NCBI GenBank assembly: GCA_022340425.1
Contig: JAJDNY010000049.1
Span: forward strand, 1-52,172
DNA: 52,172 nt
Direction of reading: 5' to 3'
Source of the DNA: Desulfobacteraceae bacterium
GTDB taxonomy: Bacteria > Desulfobacterota > Desulfobacteria > Desulfobacterales > JAABRJ01
Positions 33,439 to 43,369 of this stretch are shown one piece after another (within the stretch, counting starts at the first letter, position 1; the number at the start of each line of letters is the position of its first letter). Position numbers and translations under genes: made by a program. The notes under the pieces were generated by a model. The model had not been told where the DNA came from and did not search any database. It saw nothing but the letters and a program-made list of their open reading frames with translations.

Positions 33439-35105
33439 CCCTCCCCACCGGATGTCCCTTCGCCGTCCAATTCCGGGAACGCCCGCCGCAGGATCGCCGC
33501 CTGCTCATCGAGGATCTCCCCCAATATCGCCGGCGTGGTCATGGGATTCATGATCACGCAGCGGAACACCACGATTTTCTCATCGGGGCGGGCGGCAAAC
33601 TGCAGGGTGGTACGCGACACGAAGCTTTTGCCGGCCTCGCGTTGCAGGCGCTGGACGGTGCCGGTGATTGCGTTGAGCCGATCCACCAGCCTGCGGCGCT
33701 CGGCGGGTGGCGCGTTTTGCAGCGCATGGCGCAGGGCCGGGGGGCAAATCCGGTAGGTGAGGATGTTGAGCTCCGGCGGCGTCACCAGCTCGAACAGAGG
33801 CCGCCGCTGGATTTCGGCCGCGAAGCGCCGCGCCGTCTCGATGCCGTGCGCGATCAGCAGGCCGTAGCCCCGGGTGCCCATGATCTTCAGGGTGCTGTCG
33901 AGGATCAGGCTGCTTGCCTCGCGCGAGCCGGCCAGGGTGCGGATGCCCAGATCCAGCGAGCCGGGCCGGTTGACGTAGTTGGCATGGTAGGCGATGGCGT
34001 CCATCAGGGTGGGGTCGCGAAAATAGACCATGCCGCAGCTCATGGGCATGTAGAACTGCTTGTGGCCGTCGATGGTGACTGAGTCCGCCCGGTGGATGCC
34101 CGCCAAAAGGGGGCGGTATTTTTCCGACATCAAGACCGGCCCGCCCCAGGCGGCGTCCACATGGAAATGGATGCCCCGGGCGGCGCAGACCTCGGCGATG
34201 GCCGCCAGGGGGTCCACCGTGCCGGTTTCGGTGGTCCCGGCGATGCCCACCACGGCGATCACGGCCGTTCGGGCCGCCGGCTGGTCCAGGTCTGCGAGGG
34301 TCTTTTCCAGGGCCCTTAGATCCAGCCGGTTGCAACCGTCCACCGGCAGCGGCAGAACGCTGCGGTTGCCGATCCCCAGCAGGCCGCCGGCTTTTCGCAG
34401 GGAGTAGTGCCCCAGCCGGGAAACTAGCACCACCGCGCGCGTGACCCCGTAAGCGGCGTAAGCTGCGGCGACCCCCTCCCGCTCGATGCCGCTGAAATCG
34501 CCGCGGGGCGCGAAACGGCGGTTGCGGGCGACCCACAGGGCGGTGAGGTTGGCCAGTGTGCCGTCCTCGGTGAAGCCGCCCAGGGTGGTGCGGGTGTCCT
34601 GGACGTGCTGGCGGTAAAATTTCTCGCCGCGCCGGAAGATCAGCCGGTGGATCTTGGCAAGCACCTGCTTTTCCACCACCGAGACCACCTTGGATGTTTC
34701 CAGCTTGATCACGTTCTGGTTGAGGGCGGCCACGATGGTTTTGAGGTGAACCATGAAAAAGGGGATCGCCGAGGTCATGTGCCCCACAAAATAGGGTGAG
34801 GCCACGTTAACCGCGTGGGGGGCGATCTCCTCGATCAGGTCGGTGATGACCGCGGCGAGCTTCTTCTCGGGGGTGGGGCTGATGCGGGTTTCGGTGAACT
34901 TTGCGGCCAACTCCCGCAGGCTGCGCTCCTCGGTGATGCCGACATTTTCCTTCAGAAAGTCCTGCAGACCGAAGAGAATCTGCTCCATGTACTTGACCAG
35001 GGTGGCCCGCGCGGCGTCGCTGTCGGGACGCAGGAAGGTGCGCATCAGGGCTTGCCAGTCGGCCACGAGGCGGGTGTGGTCGGAAGCGGACGGGGGCGGT
35101 CGCAT
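33435..35105 (-). CDS. PLP-dependent group II decarboxylase, PanP-like aspartate/glutamate decarboxylase
   Basis: This 556-residue decarboxylase has PLP lysine K349 in TIDGHKQFYMPMSCG, Asp317 (FHVDAAWGGP) to hold the pyridine nitrogen, and His233 (RLGHYS) stacking on the ring. It has a long N-terminal region beginning SDHTRLVADWQALMRTFLRP. Length and the HKQ-MPM context resemble the PanP-type aspartate 1-decarboxylase that replaces PanD for beta-alanine/pantothenate, but glutamate or tyrosine decarboxylase cannot be excluded. The ATG chosen starts the conserved part; 48 upstream codons are low-complexity. It is probably monocistronic and its stop overlaps tupC. Confidence 0.85.
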   Translation of the reverse strand: MRPPPSASDHTRLVADWQALMRTFLRPDSDAARATLVKYMEQILFGLQDFLKENVGITEERSLRELAAKFTETRISPTPEKKLAAVITDLIEEIAPHAVNVASPYFVGHMTSAIPFFMVHLKTIVAALNQNVIKLETSKVVSVVEKQVLAKIHRLIFRRGEKFYRQHVQDTRTTLGGFTEDGTLANLTALWVARNRRFAPRGDFSGIEREGVAAAYAAYGVTRAVVLVSRLGHYSLRKAGGLLGIGNRSVLPLPVDGCNRLDLRALEKTLADLDQPAARTAVIAVVGIAGTTETGTVDPLAAIAEVCAARGIHFHVDAAWGGPVLMSEKYRPLLAGIHRADSVTIDGHKQFYMPMSCGMVYFRDPTLMDAIAYHANYVNRPGSLDLGIRTLAGSREASSLILDSTLKIMGTRGYGLLIAHGIETARRFAAEIQRRPLFELVTPPELNILTYRICPPALRHALQNAPPAERRRLVDRLNAITGTVQRLQREAGKSFVSRTTLQFAARPDEKIVVFRCVIMNPMTTPAILGEILDEQAAILRRAFPELDGEGTSGGEG

Positions 35106-35453
35106 AGGCGCTAAAAGCCTTCGCCGGGAGCGCGGCCGTTCCGGGCCCGCCGGCCCCGGCCGCGGTGGTTGACCGCTGCGCGCCAGGGCGGCGGGGGGCC
35201 GGGTTTTCGGCCAGCGGTTTGAGGGATGCCGGTTAGGTGGGGCCCGCATTCAGCGCGGCTTGCGGGCCAAGAGTCCCGGCCAAAAATCATGCCACGGCTT
35301 GCTTGTCTTTTGGCCCGTCACCGGCGTTACATCCGGCGACACATATCACGAAATGCACCGGTGGACACGCCTTGGTGAGGAACCGAAATTCGGCGCCAGC
35401 CCGTTGAATTACTGGTTGCCGCGACCCCAATGCGATCCGTCTGGCTGCGGGGC
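35106..35453. other. Intergenic region with an 8-bp inverted repeat
   Basis: These 348 bp separate the decarboxylase start from the gdhA stop. The only feature I see is GGCCCGCA (35241-35248) pairing with TGCGGGCC (35261-35268), a 12-base loop and no T-tract. It may terminate gdhA. No clear promoter for the decarboxylase was found. Confidence 0.4.
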
Positions 35454-36803
35454 TCAGACCAGCCCCTGGTCCAGCATGGCCTCCACCACCTTGACGAACC
35501 CGGCGATGTTGGCGCCGTTCATGTAGTTGCCCGGTGTACCGTATTCCTCGGCGGCCGAGAGGCAGACCTGGTGGATGCTCCTGATGATGGCCCGCAGGCG
35601 CTCTTCGACCTCCTGGCGCGGCCAGCTCAGGCGCATGCTGTTCTGGGCCATCTCAAGCCCCGACACGGCCACGCCGCCGGCATTGGCGGCCTTGCCCGGG
35701 GCGTAGAGAATGCCGCTGTCCAGAAACCGGGTGATCCCCTCCGGGGTGGTGGGCATGTTGGCGCCTTCGCAGACCAGGGCGACCTTGTTGCCGATCAGGT
35801 TTTCGGCGTCCCGGGCGTTGATTTCGTTCTGGGTGGCGCAGGGAAAGGCCAGGTCGGCGGGGTGGTCCCAGAGCGGGTTGTGCTCCAGGGTGGGGTCCAC
35901 CGGGGTGTAGACCACGCCATCGTATTTTTCGGCATATTCCGCGATCCGGCCGCGGCGCACGTTTTTCAGAAACATGACGAAGTCCAGCTTGTCGCGGTCG
36001 ATGCCGGCCTCATCGTAGATGTGGCCGGAGGAATCCGAGAGGCTCAACACCTTGGCGCCCAGGGCGATGAGCTTCTCGGCCGTGAACTGGGCGACGTTGC
36101 CTGCCCCCGAGATCAGGCAGCGCTGGCCTTCCAGGCTCTGGCTGCGGGTCGCCAGCATTTCGGCGGCGAAATAGACGCAGCCGTAGCCGGTGGCCTCGGG
36201 CCGGATCAGGCTGCCGCCCCAATTGACCCCCTTGCCGGTCAGGATGCCGGTGAAGCGGTTGCTGAGCTTCTTGTAGGTGCCGAAGAGGTATCCGATCTCA
36301 CGGGCGCCCACGCCGATGTCGCCTGCCGGGACGTCGGTGTCGTGGCCGATGTGGCGAAAGAGCTCCTGCATGAAGCTCTGGCAAAAGCGCATCACCTCGC
36401 TGTCGGACTTGCCCTTGGGGTCGAAGTCCGAGCCGCCCTTGCCGCCGCCCATGGGCAGAGTGGTTAGAGCGTTTTTGAAAACCTGCTCGAAGGCCAAAAA
36501 CTTCATGATCGAGAGCGTGACCGAGGGGTGAAAGCGCAGCCCGCCCTTGTAGGGGCCGATGGCGCTGCTCATCTGGACGCGAAATCCGCGGTTGATCTGG
36601 ATTTCGCCGCGATCGTCCTGCCAGGGCACCCGGAACATGACCACCCGTTCGGGCTCCGCCAGGCGTTCGAACACCTTCTGCCGCCGGTACTCGGGGTTGC
36701 GCTCCAGCACGGGTTGAACCGATTCCAGCACCTCGCCCACCGCCTGATGGAACTCCTTTTCAGCCGGGTCACGGTTGGTGATCCGGTCCACTATCTCGTT
36801 CAT
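35454..36803 (-). CDS. gdhA: Glutamate dehydrogenase, NADP-type
   Basis: This enzyme catalyses reversible reductive amination of 2-oxoglutarate to glutamate. The 449-residue length is that of the hexameric bacterial type I enzyme. The catalytic segment is PYKGGLRFHPSV, then LPMGGGKGGSDFDPKGKS with the active lysine, and the nucleotide-binding region GAGNVAQFTAEKL with C-terminal PGKAANAGGVAVSGLE. An ideal GGAGG ribosome site fixes the start. Its first 35 bp overlap the end of the upstream PEP-synthase-like gene, so the two are co-transcribed and translation is probably coupled. That places ammonium assimilation under the same control as the receiver-domain protein. Confidence 0.96.
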   Translation of the reverse strand: MNEIVDRITNRDPAEKEFHQAVGEVLESVQPVLERNPEYRRQKVFERLAEPERVVMFRVPWQDDRGEIQINRGFRVQMSSAIGPYKGGLRFHPSVTLSIMKFLAFEQVFKNALTTLPMGGGKGGSDFDPKGKSDSEVMRFCQSFMQELFRHIGHDTDVPAGDIGVGAREIGYLFGTYKKLSNRFTGILTGKGVNWGGSLIRPEATGYGCVYFAAEMLATRSQSLEGQRCLISGAGNVAQFTAEKLIALGAKVLSLSDSSGHIYDEAGIDRDKLDFVMFLKNVRRGRIAEYAEKYDGVVYTPVDPTLEHNPLWDHPADLAFPCATQNEINARDAENLIGNKVALVCEGANMPTTPEGITRFLDSGILYAPGKAANAGGVAVSGLEMAQNSMRLSWPRQEVEERLRAIIRSIHQVCLSAAEEYGTPGNYMNGANIAGFVKVVEAMLDQGLV

Positions 36804-39780
36804 CGGTTTCCTCCGTTTGGGGGATTAGAATCGCTGCACAGGACCGTTTGCCGTCAAATTTCAATCTCAGCGTCTGCGCCAGGGCTACGTGGCGCACGAA
36901 CCGGCCGTCCCGGGCGGCCGGCAGGCCGGCGAGAAACGGCCAGTCGATGAAGTCCCGGGGGTCCTTGGAAATGGTGATGTAGCTGATCCCCAGAGACGTG
37001 ATGTTGTGAAAAAAGTGGGTGCCTTGAGAAGGATCGGCATGCAACCGGGGGTGGGTGGTTTCCACAATCGCCCCCACCCCGGAAATGTCCTTCCATCTGA
37101 CCGGGATGCCCAGCCAGCTGTCGGCCGATCCCCAGCGGCCCGGACCGATCAGCAGGTACTTTCGTCCGGCGGCCAGCAGCTGCACGTTGAAGGCTGCGAT
37201 TTCTGCCGCGATCGCCACGGTGCGGGCCGGGTCGAAGGATTCGGGTTTGACATACACCAAGTCCCGGACGGTGTTCAAGCCCCCGGTGCCCATCACCATG
37301 CTGGAGTAGCAGAAGGTGTGGTGCGGTGCAGCGCTGTCGCTCTCTTCTTCGCCCGGCCACGCCGGGGTCTTGGCCATCGGGCGAATCTGAAGCAGCGCCA
37401 GGTTCGGCTGGGGCTGGTCCGCCGATGCCAGGGTCAGGGCGAATTCAATCTCCATCGGCCCGCCCATGCCCCGGTGGCCGAGCGCCAGCAGGTCCACCAG
37501 GATGGCCGGCAGGGGGATTGCGCTGTGTTTGAGAACGTTGGCAAAGGTGACCACCGGATAGTCCCCCCCGCCAAGGCGGTCGCGGATGTGCTGATCCTGG
37601 GGGCTGTAGCCGCTGGCAAAGAAACGTACCGCCGGGTGGTCGGCGGCCTGGTCGATCGTCAGCTTGACCAGCGCGTCTTGCCCTCCAAGCCCCCGTTCTT
37701 CGGAGCGGCCGGTCATCTTGAGGGCGAAAAAGGCCCGCTGGGCATTTTGCAGAATGTCGGCCACCGTCGAAAAATGGGGCAGCAGTTCCGGGTAGCGGGG
37801 GCAGAAGCGCAGCGTCGAACCGCCCTCGACCACCGTTTTGCCCAGTCCCAGGGCAATGTGGGCGATGCCTTCCTCGGGTCGCATGGGCCCCACCGGGTAG
37901 AAATTGTAGGACTGCGCCACGCCCGCCAGGGCCGGATAGAAATAATCGCCGTGCCGGGCGCCGGTGAGCGCCTGGACGATGACCGCCATCTTCTCCTCCT
38001 CGGTGCGGTGCAGGGTGCTGCGGAAAAGGGCGCGCGGGTTCTCGAGGAAGGTCGATGCCCAGACGAGCTTGACGGCGTTGATCAGCCGGCCCAACCGGAC
38101 GTTGAGTTCCTCGTGGCAGTTGGGCAGCATGTAGGTGTTGTAGACCCCCGCGAAGGACTGGCCCTGGGCGTCCTCCAGCAGGCTCGAAGAGCGCACCGCC
38201 AGGGGGTAGGTCACCTGTTGCAGGTAGGCTTTGAGATCCTCGCGCAGCCAGACGGGGAAACGCGCGGCCAGGAAGGTTCCGAGAATGCTGTCGTCGTCGA
38301 GACCCTCAGGGTCGAAATTGCGCAGGGCGTTTTCGTCCAGGAAATCGTCGAAACCCTCGGTGGCGATGGCCACGCTGTGGGGAATGGTGATCCGCACACC
38401 CGGGTACTTGGCCGGCAGCCAGGCGTTTTCGATCAACTGCGTGGCCAGGAAGGCCAGGCCGCGGGCCTTGCCGCCCATGGAACCCAGCCCGATCTTGAAA
38501 AAACCGTTTTCGGTGTCGAATTTGGCCGGCACGAAGTCGGAGATCACGCCGCGCTGGCGTTTCTGTCGGCGCTCGCGCAAACTGGCAATCAAGTAGGCCT
38601 TGATGGCCGCCGCGGACGGGAAATCGCTGGCCTTGATGGGGCGCAGCCGGGAGGCCAGAAGAATTTCACAGCGGGCCATCAGCCAGTTGGAAAAATGGTT
38701 TTGGGTGGCGTGGTAGAGGACCGAGGCGTCCGGCACCGATGGCAGCACCTTTTCCAGGGCCTGCACGCTGTTGGCGCGGGCCACCTCGCGCCCGTCCGGC
38801 ATTCGGAATACAAACTCGCCGAAACCCAGGTAGCGGGTGAAAAACGAGCGGATTTCGGCGTTCAGCGAGGGGGAGTTCTTGTTGACGAAGGCCGCCGGCA
38901 GGGCCAGCGCCCGCTGCCGGTTGCTCTCCTCGCTGCTCAAGACCAGAAAGGGAACCCCCGGCGATTCCCGCTGAATTTTGGACAGCAGCGCAAAACCGGC
39001 CTGGGGGTCCATTTTGCCATGGCGCTTGAAGCGCACGTCGGAAAAGACGCAGTGCATGTAGGGGCGGTAGCGGCGAAAAATATCCAGGGCCTCCTCGTAG
39101 GTTTCCGCCAGCAGGATCTTGGGCCGCGCCCGCATCCGGCGCAGCCGGTGCTCCGCGTTGATGGATTCCTCCATCACCGCCTGGGTCTGGCTGACGATCT
39201 CACGGTAGAGCAGAGGGAGAAAGGAAGAGTAGTAAAAGGGGGAGTCCTCAACCAGGAGAATGACCCTGACCCGTGCCCGCGTGGTGTCGTGGGCCACGTT
39301 GAGGAGGTCTTCGACGCTCTTGATGATGGCCAGGAAAAGGTCGGAGTTGCCCAGCCAGACGAACTGTTTGTCGATGGCGCGCTGGTCGGTGCCGCGTGGG
39401 TCGTCTAACAGATCCGTGCTGTGGGCCAGCAGAATGACGGGCAGATCCGGGTGGTGGCGCTTGATCCGGCGCCCCAGGTCGTAGGGGTCCCGATCACCCA
39501 GGCCGGGGTTGAGGATGACCAGATCGAGGGGTTCCTTTTCCAGGGCCGCAAGGGCTTCGGCGGCGGTGGCGACCCAGGTCAGACGCGGCGGACTGGAGAG
39601 GTTCAGCCCTTCGTATTCATTCACGATCCGCTCGGCCAGGCGGCCGTCCTCCTCCATGATGAAAGCCTCGTACGGGCTTGAGACCAGAAGGATGTGATGC
39701 ACCTTGCGGGTCATCAGATCGTAGAAGACCTTGAAGGAGAGGTCGAAGTCGTCCAGCTCGTTTTGCGGTTCGGTCGCCAT
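36769..39780 (-). CDS. Two-receiver-domain PEP/pyruvate-binding (PEP-synthase-like) protein
   Basis: This large 1003-residue protein has a degenerate CheY-like receiver (about 26-165; phospho-Asp position is N91 in VILNPGL) followed by a complete one (about 172-318) with D179, D248 (FSDVR) and K301. A PEP/pyruvate-binding ATP-grasp domain like PPDK/PpsA follows (about 430-790; LGSMGGKARGLAF, then VRSSSLLEDAQGQSFAGVYNTY at 529-550). A C-terminal domain of unknown type ends near residue 1000. The swivelling phosphohistidine and PEP-binding TIM-barrel domains of PPDK are missing, so full PEP synthesis is unlikely. It is immediately upstream of, and overlaps, gdhA. A role as phosphorylation-controlled regulator or partner kinase is inference. 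Confidence 0.8.
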   Translation of the reverse strand: MATEPQNELDDFDLSFKVFYDLMTRKVHHILLVSSPYEAFIMEEDGRLAERIVNEYEGLNLSSPPRLTWVATAAEALAALEKEPLDLVILNPGLGDRDPYDLGRRIKRHHPDLPVILLAHSTDLLDDPRGTDQRAIDKQFVWLGNSDLFLAIIKSVEDLLNVAHDTTRARVRVILLVEDSPFYYSSFLPLLYREIVSQTQAVMEESINAEHRLRRMRARPKILLAETYEEALDIFRRYRPYMHCVFSDVRFKRHGKMDPQAGFALLSKIQRESPGVPFLVLSSEESNRQRALALPAAFVNKNSPSLNAEIRSFFTRYLGFGEFVFRMPDGREVARANSVQALEKVLPSVPDASVLYHATQNHFSNWLMARCEILLASRLRPIKASDFPSAAAIKAYLIASLRERRQKRQRGVISDFVPAKFDTENGFFKIGLGSMGGKARGLAFLATQLIENAWLPAKYPGVRITIPHSVAIATEGFDDFLDENALRNFDPEGLDDDSILGTFLAARFPVWLREDLKAYLQQVTYPLAVRSSSLLEDAQGQSFAGVYNTYMLPNCHEELNVRLGRLINAVKLVWASTFLENPRALFRSTLHRTEEEKMAVIVQALTGARHGDYFYPALAGVAQSYNFYPVGPMRPEEGIAHIALGLGKTVVEGGSTLRFCPRYPELLPHFSTVADILQNAQRAFFALKMTGRSEERGLGGQDALVKLTIDQAADHPAVRFFASGYSPQDQHIRDRLGGGDYPVVTFANVLKHSAIPLPAILVDLLALGHRGMGGPMEIEFALTLASADQPQPNLALLQIRPMAKTPAWPGEEESDSAAPHHTFCYSSMVMGTGGLNTVRDLVYVKPESFDPARTVAIAAEIAAFNVQLLAAGRKYLLIGPGRWGSADSWLGIPVRWKDISGVGAIVETTHPRLHADPSQGTHFFHNITSLGISYITISKDPRDFIDWPFLAGLPAARDGRFVRHVALAQTLRLKFDGKRSCAAILIPQTEETDERDSGPDHQP

Positions 39781-39838
39781 GGGGTTCACCTGTTGGGGGT
39801 GGGCTACGGCACCGGGATCCAACCGTCGGCTTGACGAT

Positions 39839-39867
39839 GGTATATACGCCGCCGCCCCGGTTGACAA
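39839..39867 (-). promoter_or_regulatory. Promoter for the receiver/PEP-synthase-like gene and gdhA
   Basis: On the minus strand TTGTCA (39862-39867), a 17-bp spacer and TATACC (39839-39844) fit sigma-70. It shares its -35 bases with the divergent nadE promoter. Confidence 0.5.
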
Positions 39868-39890
39868 CCGCAAAGGCGCTGTAGTATTTT
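39861..39890 (+). promoter_or_regulatory. Promoter for nadE-aroC
   Basis: TTGACA (39861-39866), an 18-bp spacer and TATTTT (39885-39890) fit sigma-70, with start near 39897 and about 105 bases to the NadE ATG. The -35 overlaps the opposite-strand -35, so the two promoters may compete. Confidence 0.45.
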
Positions 39891-40002
39891 CAGCCGACTC
39901 GCCAGGGTGCCGGTTCCGGCCACGGCGCCTGATTGCACCTCATCCAACCGGCCGCGACCTTGTGCGACCTGTCCCCGCTGCCCTGGAGCAGACGATCCTG
40001 CC

Positions 40003-41658
40003 ATGAAAATCGCCCTCGCCCAAATCAACCCGATTGTCGGGGATTTCGATTACAATTTCAAAAAAATAAAAGACTTTGCCGGCGATGCCGCCGGTCGCGG
40101 GTGCGACCTGGTGGTCTTTCCCGAGCTGGCTATTTCGGGCTACCCCCCCCGGGACCTTTTGGAGAAAAGAGATTTTGTCGTCGCCGGCCTGGCCTGCCTG
40201 GAACGGCTGATCGACACCCTGCGGGGCATCGGGGTGGTCTGCGGGGTGGCCGACATCAACCCGGCGGCCGCGGGCAATCCGCTCTTCAACAGCGCGGTCT
40301 TGTTCGAAGACGGCCGGGTGCTTCAAAAAGCCGCCAAACGGCTGCTGCCGACCTACGACGTCTTTGACGAGGGCCGCTACTTCGAACCCGGTGCGATCTA
40401 CCGGACGGTCGCCTTCCGCGGGCGCCGGCTGGGGCTGACGGTCTGCGAGGACGCTTGGAACGACAAGGACGTCTTCAAGCGCCGGATCTACCCGGCCGAC
40501 CCGGTGGCCCTGCTGGTGGAAAGCGGGGCGGAACTGATCATCAACATCTCGGCCTCGCCCTTTCATGTGGGCAAAGACGCCTTCCGCAGCCGGATGCTGG
40601 CCACCATCGCCGGCAAGTACCGTCTGCCGCTGGTCTTCGTCAACCAGGTGGGCGGCAACGACAGCCTGCTTTTCGACGGTCTCAGCACGGCCTTTGCGGC
40701 CACCGGCGAGGTGGCCGCCCGGGCCTCGGACTTTGTCGAGGACCTCGTTGTCTACGATCTGGAGACCGGCCGCGGGGAATGCCACCCGGCCGCCGTCTCG
40801 GATGTCGCCGCCGTGCGCCGGGCGCTGGTCATGGGCACCCGCGATTACGTCACCAAGTGCGGCTTCGCCAAAGCCGTGGTGGGCTTGAGCGGCGGGGTCG
40901 ACTCCGCCCTGACCGCCGCCATTGCGGTGGAGGCCCTCGGGGCCGAGAACGTGCGCGGGGTGTTCATGCCGTCGCGCTACACCTCCCCCGACAACTTCGA
41001 GGACACCGCCCGGCTGGCCGCTAACCTCGGCATTGCGCTGAACACGGTGCCTATCGACGCGATCTTCGACCAGTTCCTGGGGCAGCTCGCGCCCGGTTTT
41101 GACCCCCGGGCGCCGGGGGTGACCGAGCAGAACATCCAGGCCCGGATCCGGGGGGCGATCCTGATGGCCTACTCCAACCGCGACGGCTCACTGCTTATGA
41201 CCACAGGCAACAAGTCGGAGCTGGCCGTGGGCTACTGCACGCTCTACGGCGACATGAGCGGCGGCCTGGCCGTGATTTCGGATGTGCCCAAAACCATGGT
41301 CTATGAACTCTCCCGGCACCTCAACCACGGGCGCGAGGTGATTCCGGCGCGCATCATCGCGAAGGTTCCCTCGGCCGAACTCGCCCCCGGCCAGACCGAC
41401 CAGGATGACCTTCCGCCTTACGCGGTCCTGGACGAAATCCTGAAAGCCTTCGTCGAAGACCTCAAAACCGTCGATGAAATCGCCGCCCTGGGCTATGAAC
41501 GCGCCCTGGTGGCGGATGTTGTCGGGCGCATCGTGCGCAGCGAGTACAAGCGCCATCAGGCCGCGCCCGGGCTGAAAGTCACCTCCAAGGCGTTCGGCTA
41601 CGGCCGGCGCTACCCCATTGCCCACGGGTTCCGGCCCGGCAGCGCCTTCGGTCGCTAA
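40003..41658 (+). CDS. nadE: Glutamine-dependent NAD+ synthetase
   Basis: This enzyme makes NAD+ from nicotinate adenine dinucleotide, ATP and glutamine. The 551-residue product has an N-terminal nitrilase-type glutaminase ([25 protein letters not shown] with catalytic Glu, and nucleophile C148 in TVCEDAW). The C-terminal N-type ATP pyrophosphatase domain carries the PP-loop SGGVDS at 296-301. The ATG chosen begins the nitrilase fold; the open frame 32 codons upstream is not homologous. aroC follows 22 bp later, so the two form an operon. Confidence 0.96.
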   Translation: MKIALAQINPIVGDFDYNFKKIKDFAGDAAGRGCDLVVFPELAISGYPPRDLLEKRDFVVAGLACLERLIDTLRGIGVVCGVADINPAAAGNPLFNSAVLFEDGRVLQKAAKRLLPTYDVFDEGRYFEPGAIYRTVAFRGRRLGLTVCEDAWNDKDVFKRRIYPADPVALLVESGAELIINISASPFHVGKDAFRSRMLATIAGKYRLPLVFVNQVGGNDSLLFDGLSTAFAATGEVAARASDFVEDLVVYDLETGRGECHPAAVSDVAAVRRALVMGTRDYVTKCGFAKAVVGLSGGVDSALTAAIAVEALGAENVRGVFMPSRYTSPDNFEDTARLAANLGIALNTVPIDAIFDQFLGQLAPGFDPRAPGVTEQNIQARIRGAILMAYSNRDGSLLMTTGNKSELAVGYCTLYGDMSGGLAVISDVPKTMVYELSRHLNHGREVIPARIIAKVPSAELAPGQTDQDDLPPYAVLDEILKAFVEDLKTVDEIAALGYERALVADVVGRIVRSEYKRHQAAPGLKVTSKAFGYGRRYPIAHGFRPGSAFGR

Positions 41659-41680
41659 CCGGCCAGCGAGGAAATTTTCC

Positions 41681-42760
41681 ATGTCCAGCACCTTCGGCAC
41701 CCTATTCAGGGTCACCACCTTTGGCGAGTCCCACTGCAAGGGTGTCGGCGCGGTCGTCGACGGCTGCCCGCCGCGGATGGCCCTCAGCGAGGCCGACATC
41801 CAGCCCCAGCTCGACCGGCGCCGGCCGGGTCAGAGCCGGCTGACCACCGACCGCCGGGAAGCCGACGCCGTGACGATCCTCTCCGGCGTCGAAAACGGCC
41901 GCACCCTGGGGACTCCCATCGCGCTTTTCGTGGCCAACCGCGACCAGCGCCCGGACGACTACCGGGACCTGCAGTCCGTTCCGCGCCCCTCCCACGCCGA
42001 CTTCACCTACCAGATGAAATACGGCATCCGCGCCGCCAGCGGCGGCGGCCGCTCCAGCGCGCGCGAGACCGTCGGGCGGGTGGCGGCCGGTGCGATTGCC
42101 GAGAAATACCTGCGGGAGGCCTTCGGGGTGGAGATCGTCGCCTGGGTGCAGGCGGTGGGGGAACTCGCCGCCGAGGGGATCGACCCGGAAACGGTCAGCC
42201 GTGAGGCGGTGGATGCCAGCGCGGTGCGCTGCCCGGACGGTCGAAGCGCCGAAGCGATGCAGGCCGCGATCGTGGACGCGCGCGAGGCGGCCGACTCCCT
42301 GGGCGGGGTGGTGGCCTGCGTTTGCCGGCGGGTGCCGGTGGGGCTGGGCGAGCCGGTCTTCGACAAATTCGAGGCCCGCCTGGCCCAGGCCATGCTGTCG
42401 ATCCCGGCCACCAAGGGGTTTGAAATCGGCTCCGGCTTTGCCGGCAGCCGGATGCGCGGCTCCCGCCACAACGACCCGTTCGTTTTCAAATCAGGGCGCC
42501 TGGGGACCGCCACCAATTACAGCGGCGGCATCCAGGGGGGCATCTCCAACGGCGAGCCGGTTTTTTTCCGGGTGGCCTTCAAGCCGCCGGCCACCATCGG
42601 GCTGGCCCAGGAGACGGTGGATTTCGACGGCAACCCGGCCGTTCTGGCGGCCAAGGGGCGGCACGACCCGTGCGTCGTGCCGCGGGCGGTGCCCATCGTC
42701 GAAGCCATGGCCGCCCTGGTGATAGGTGATCTCGCCTTGCGGCAAAAAATGCGTGCCTGA
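41681..42760 (+). CDS. aroC: Chorismate synthase
   Basis: This enzyme converts EPSP to chorismate, using reduced FMN as a catalytic (not consumed) cofactor. The 359-residue product has the three signatures: [18 protein letters not shown] near the N-terminus (GESHG-type with Cys for Gly), [17 protein letters not shown] in the middle, and RGSRHNDPF near position 270. An AGCGAGGAAA site precedes the ATG. It is the second gene of the nadE operon and the only shikimate-pathway gene in the window. Confidence 0.96.
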   Translation: MSSTFGTLFRVTTFGESHCKGVGAVVDGCPPRMALSEADIQPQLDRRRPGQSRLTTDRREADAVTILSGVENGRTLGTPIALFVANRDQRPDDYRDLQSVPRPSHADFTYQMKYGIRAASGGGRSSARETVGRVAAGAIAEKYLREAFGVEIVAWVQAVGELAAEGIDPETVSREAVDASAVRCPDGRSAEAMQAAIVDAREAADSLGGVVACVCRRVPVGLGEPVFDKFEARLAQAMLSIPATKGFEIGSGFAGSRMRGSRHNDPFVFKSGRLGTATNYSGGIQGGISNGEPVFFRVAFKPPATIGLAQETVDFDGNPAVLAAKGRHDPCVVPRAVPIVEAMAALVIGDLALRQKMRA

Positions 42761-42810
42761 AAGGCGCGTGTGTCAGAGGAAAACAACTCAACCCCAAAAG
42801 GAGGCGCAAC

Positions 42811-43257
42811 ATGAAAAAGGTAGTCGTGGCCTACACCAGTCGGACCGGCAAGACCGAAACCATGGCCAATTTCATCGCCGAGGGGGTCCGCATGAGCGGG
42901 CACACCGCGGATGTCAAGAAATTGGGGGATATCAAAAGCGAAAAGGACCTGGAGGGCTATGACGGTTTCATTTTCGGCTGCCCCACCTACCACCGGGACA
43001 TGACCGGCAACATGAAGACCTTTCTTTTCCTGGCGGAAAAGGCCAACCTGCTGGGCAAGATGGGCGGCGCCTTCGGCTCCTACACCCACAGCGGGGATGC
43101 CCCCGGCCGAATCTACGACACCATGATGCATGTCTTCAAGATGGACATGGTGGACCTGGGTTCGCTGAACCTCTTGGAGCACGTGGTGGGCACCCCCGAC
43201 GGCAACCGTGCCTGCCAGGACTACGGTCGGGCTGTGGCCGCCAAACTGCCGGCCTGA
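42811..43257 (+). CDS. Flavodoxin-family FMN protein
   Basis: This 148-residue flavodoxin-like protein has the phosphate-binding loop VVVAYTSRTGKTETMANFIAEG, with TSRTGKT replacing the classical T/S-x-T-G-x-T, then the CPTYHRD and GSYTHSGDAPGR (W/Y loop) segments. It should bind FMN and act as electron carrier or NAD(P)H:quinone reductase (WrbA-like); its partner is unknown. Strong AAAAGGAGG site. It follows aroC by 50 bp and may be its operon partner, ending before a strong terminator. Confidence 0.88.
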   Translation: MKKVVVAYTSRTGKTETMANFIAEGVRMSGHTADVKKLGDIKSEKDLEGYDGFIFGCPTYHRDMTGNMKTFLFLAEKANLLGKMGGAFGSYTHSGDAPGRIYDTMMHVFKMDMVDLGSLNLLEHVVGTPDGNRACQDYGRAVAAKLPA

Positions 43258-43300
43258 TCCGGCCCCTGGCCACGGTGGCCCGGGAGCCGTGAATCGCGAC

Positions 43301-43335
43301 AAGCGCAGGGAAAAAACGTTTCCCTGCGCTTTCTT
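43301..43335. terminator. Strong intrinsic terminator, likely bidirectional
   Basis: AAGCGCAGGGAAA (43301-43313) pairs perfectly with TTTCCCTGCGCTT (43319-43331) over 13 bp with a five-base loop. The end continues into T-rich sequence, and the A/T flanks suit both directions. It follows the flavodoxin gene and precedes the convergent radical-SAM stop. Confidence 0.8.
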
Positions 43336-43369
43336 GCGCGGCCTTCCGGACCTTTCCGTTCCAAGCGGG

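Noticed and set aside
36889-39408. 839-codon plus-strand frame opposite the receiver/PEP-synthase-like gene
   Set aside because: It is antisense to a gene with clear receiver and ATP-grasp motifs. The product is repetitive Gly/His/Arg-rich without a recognisable domain.
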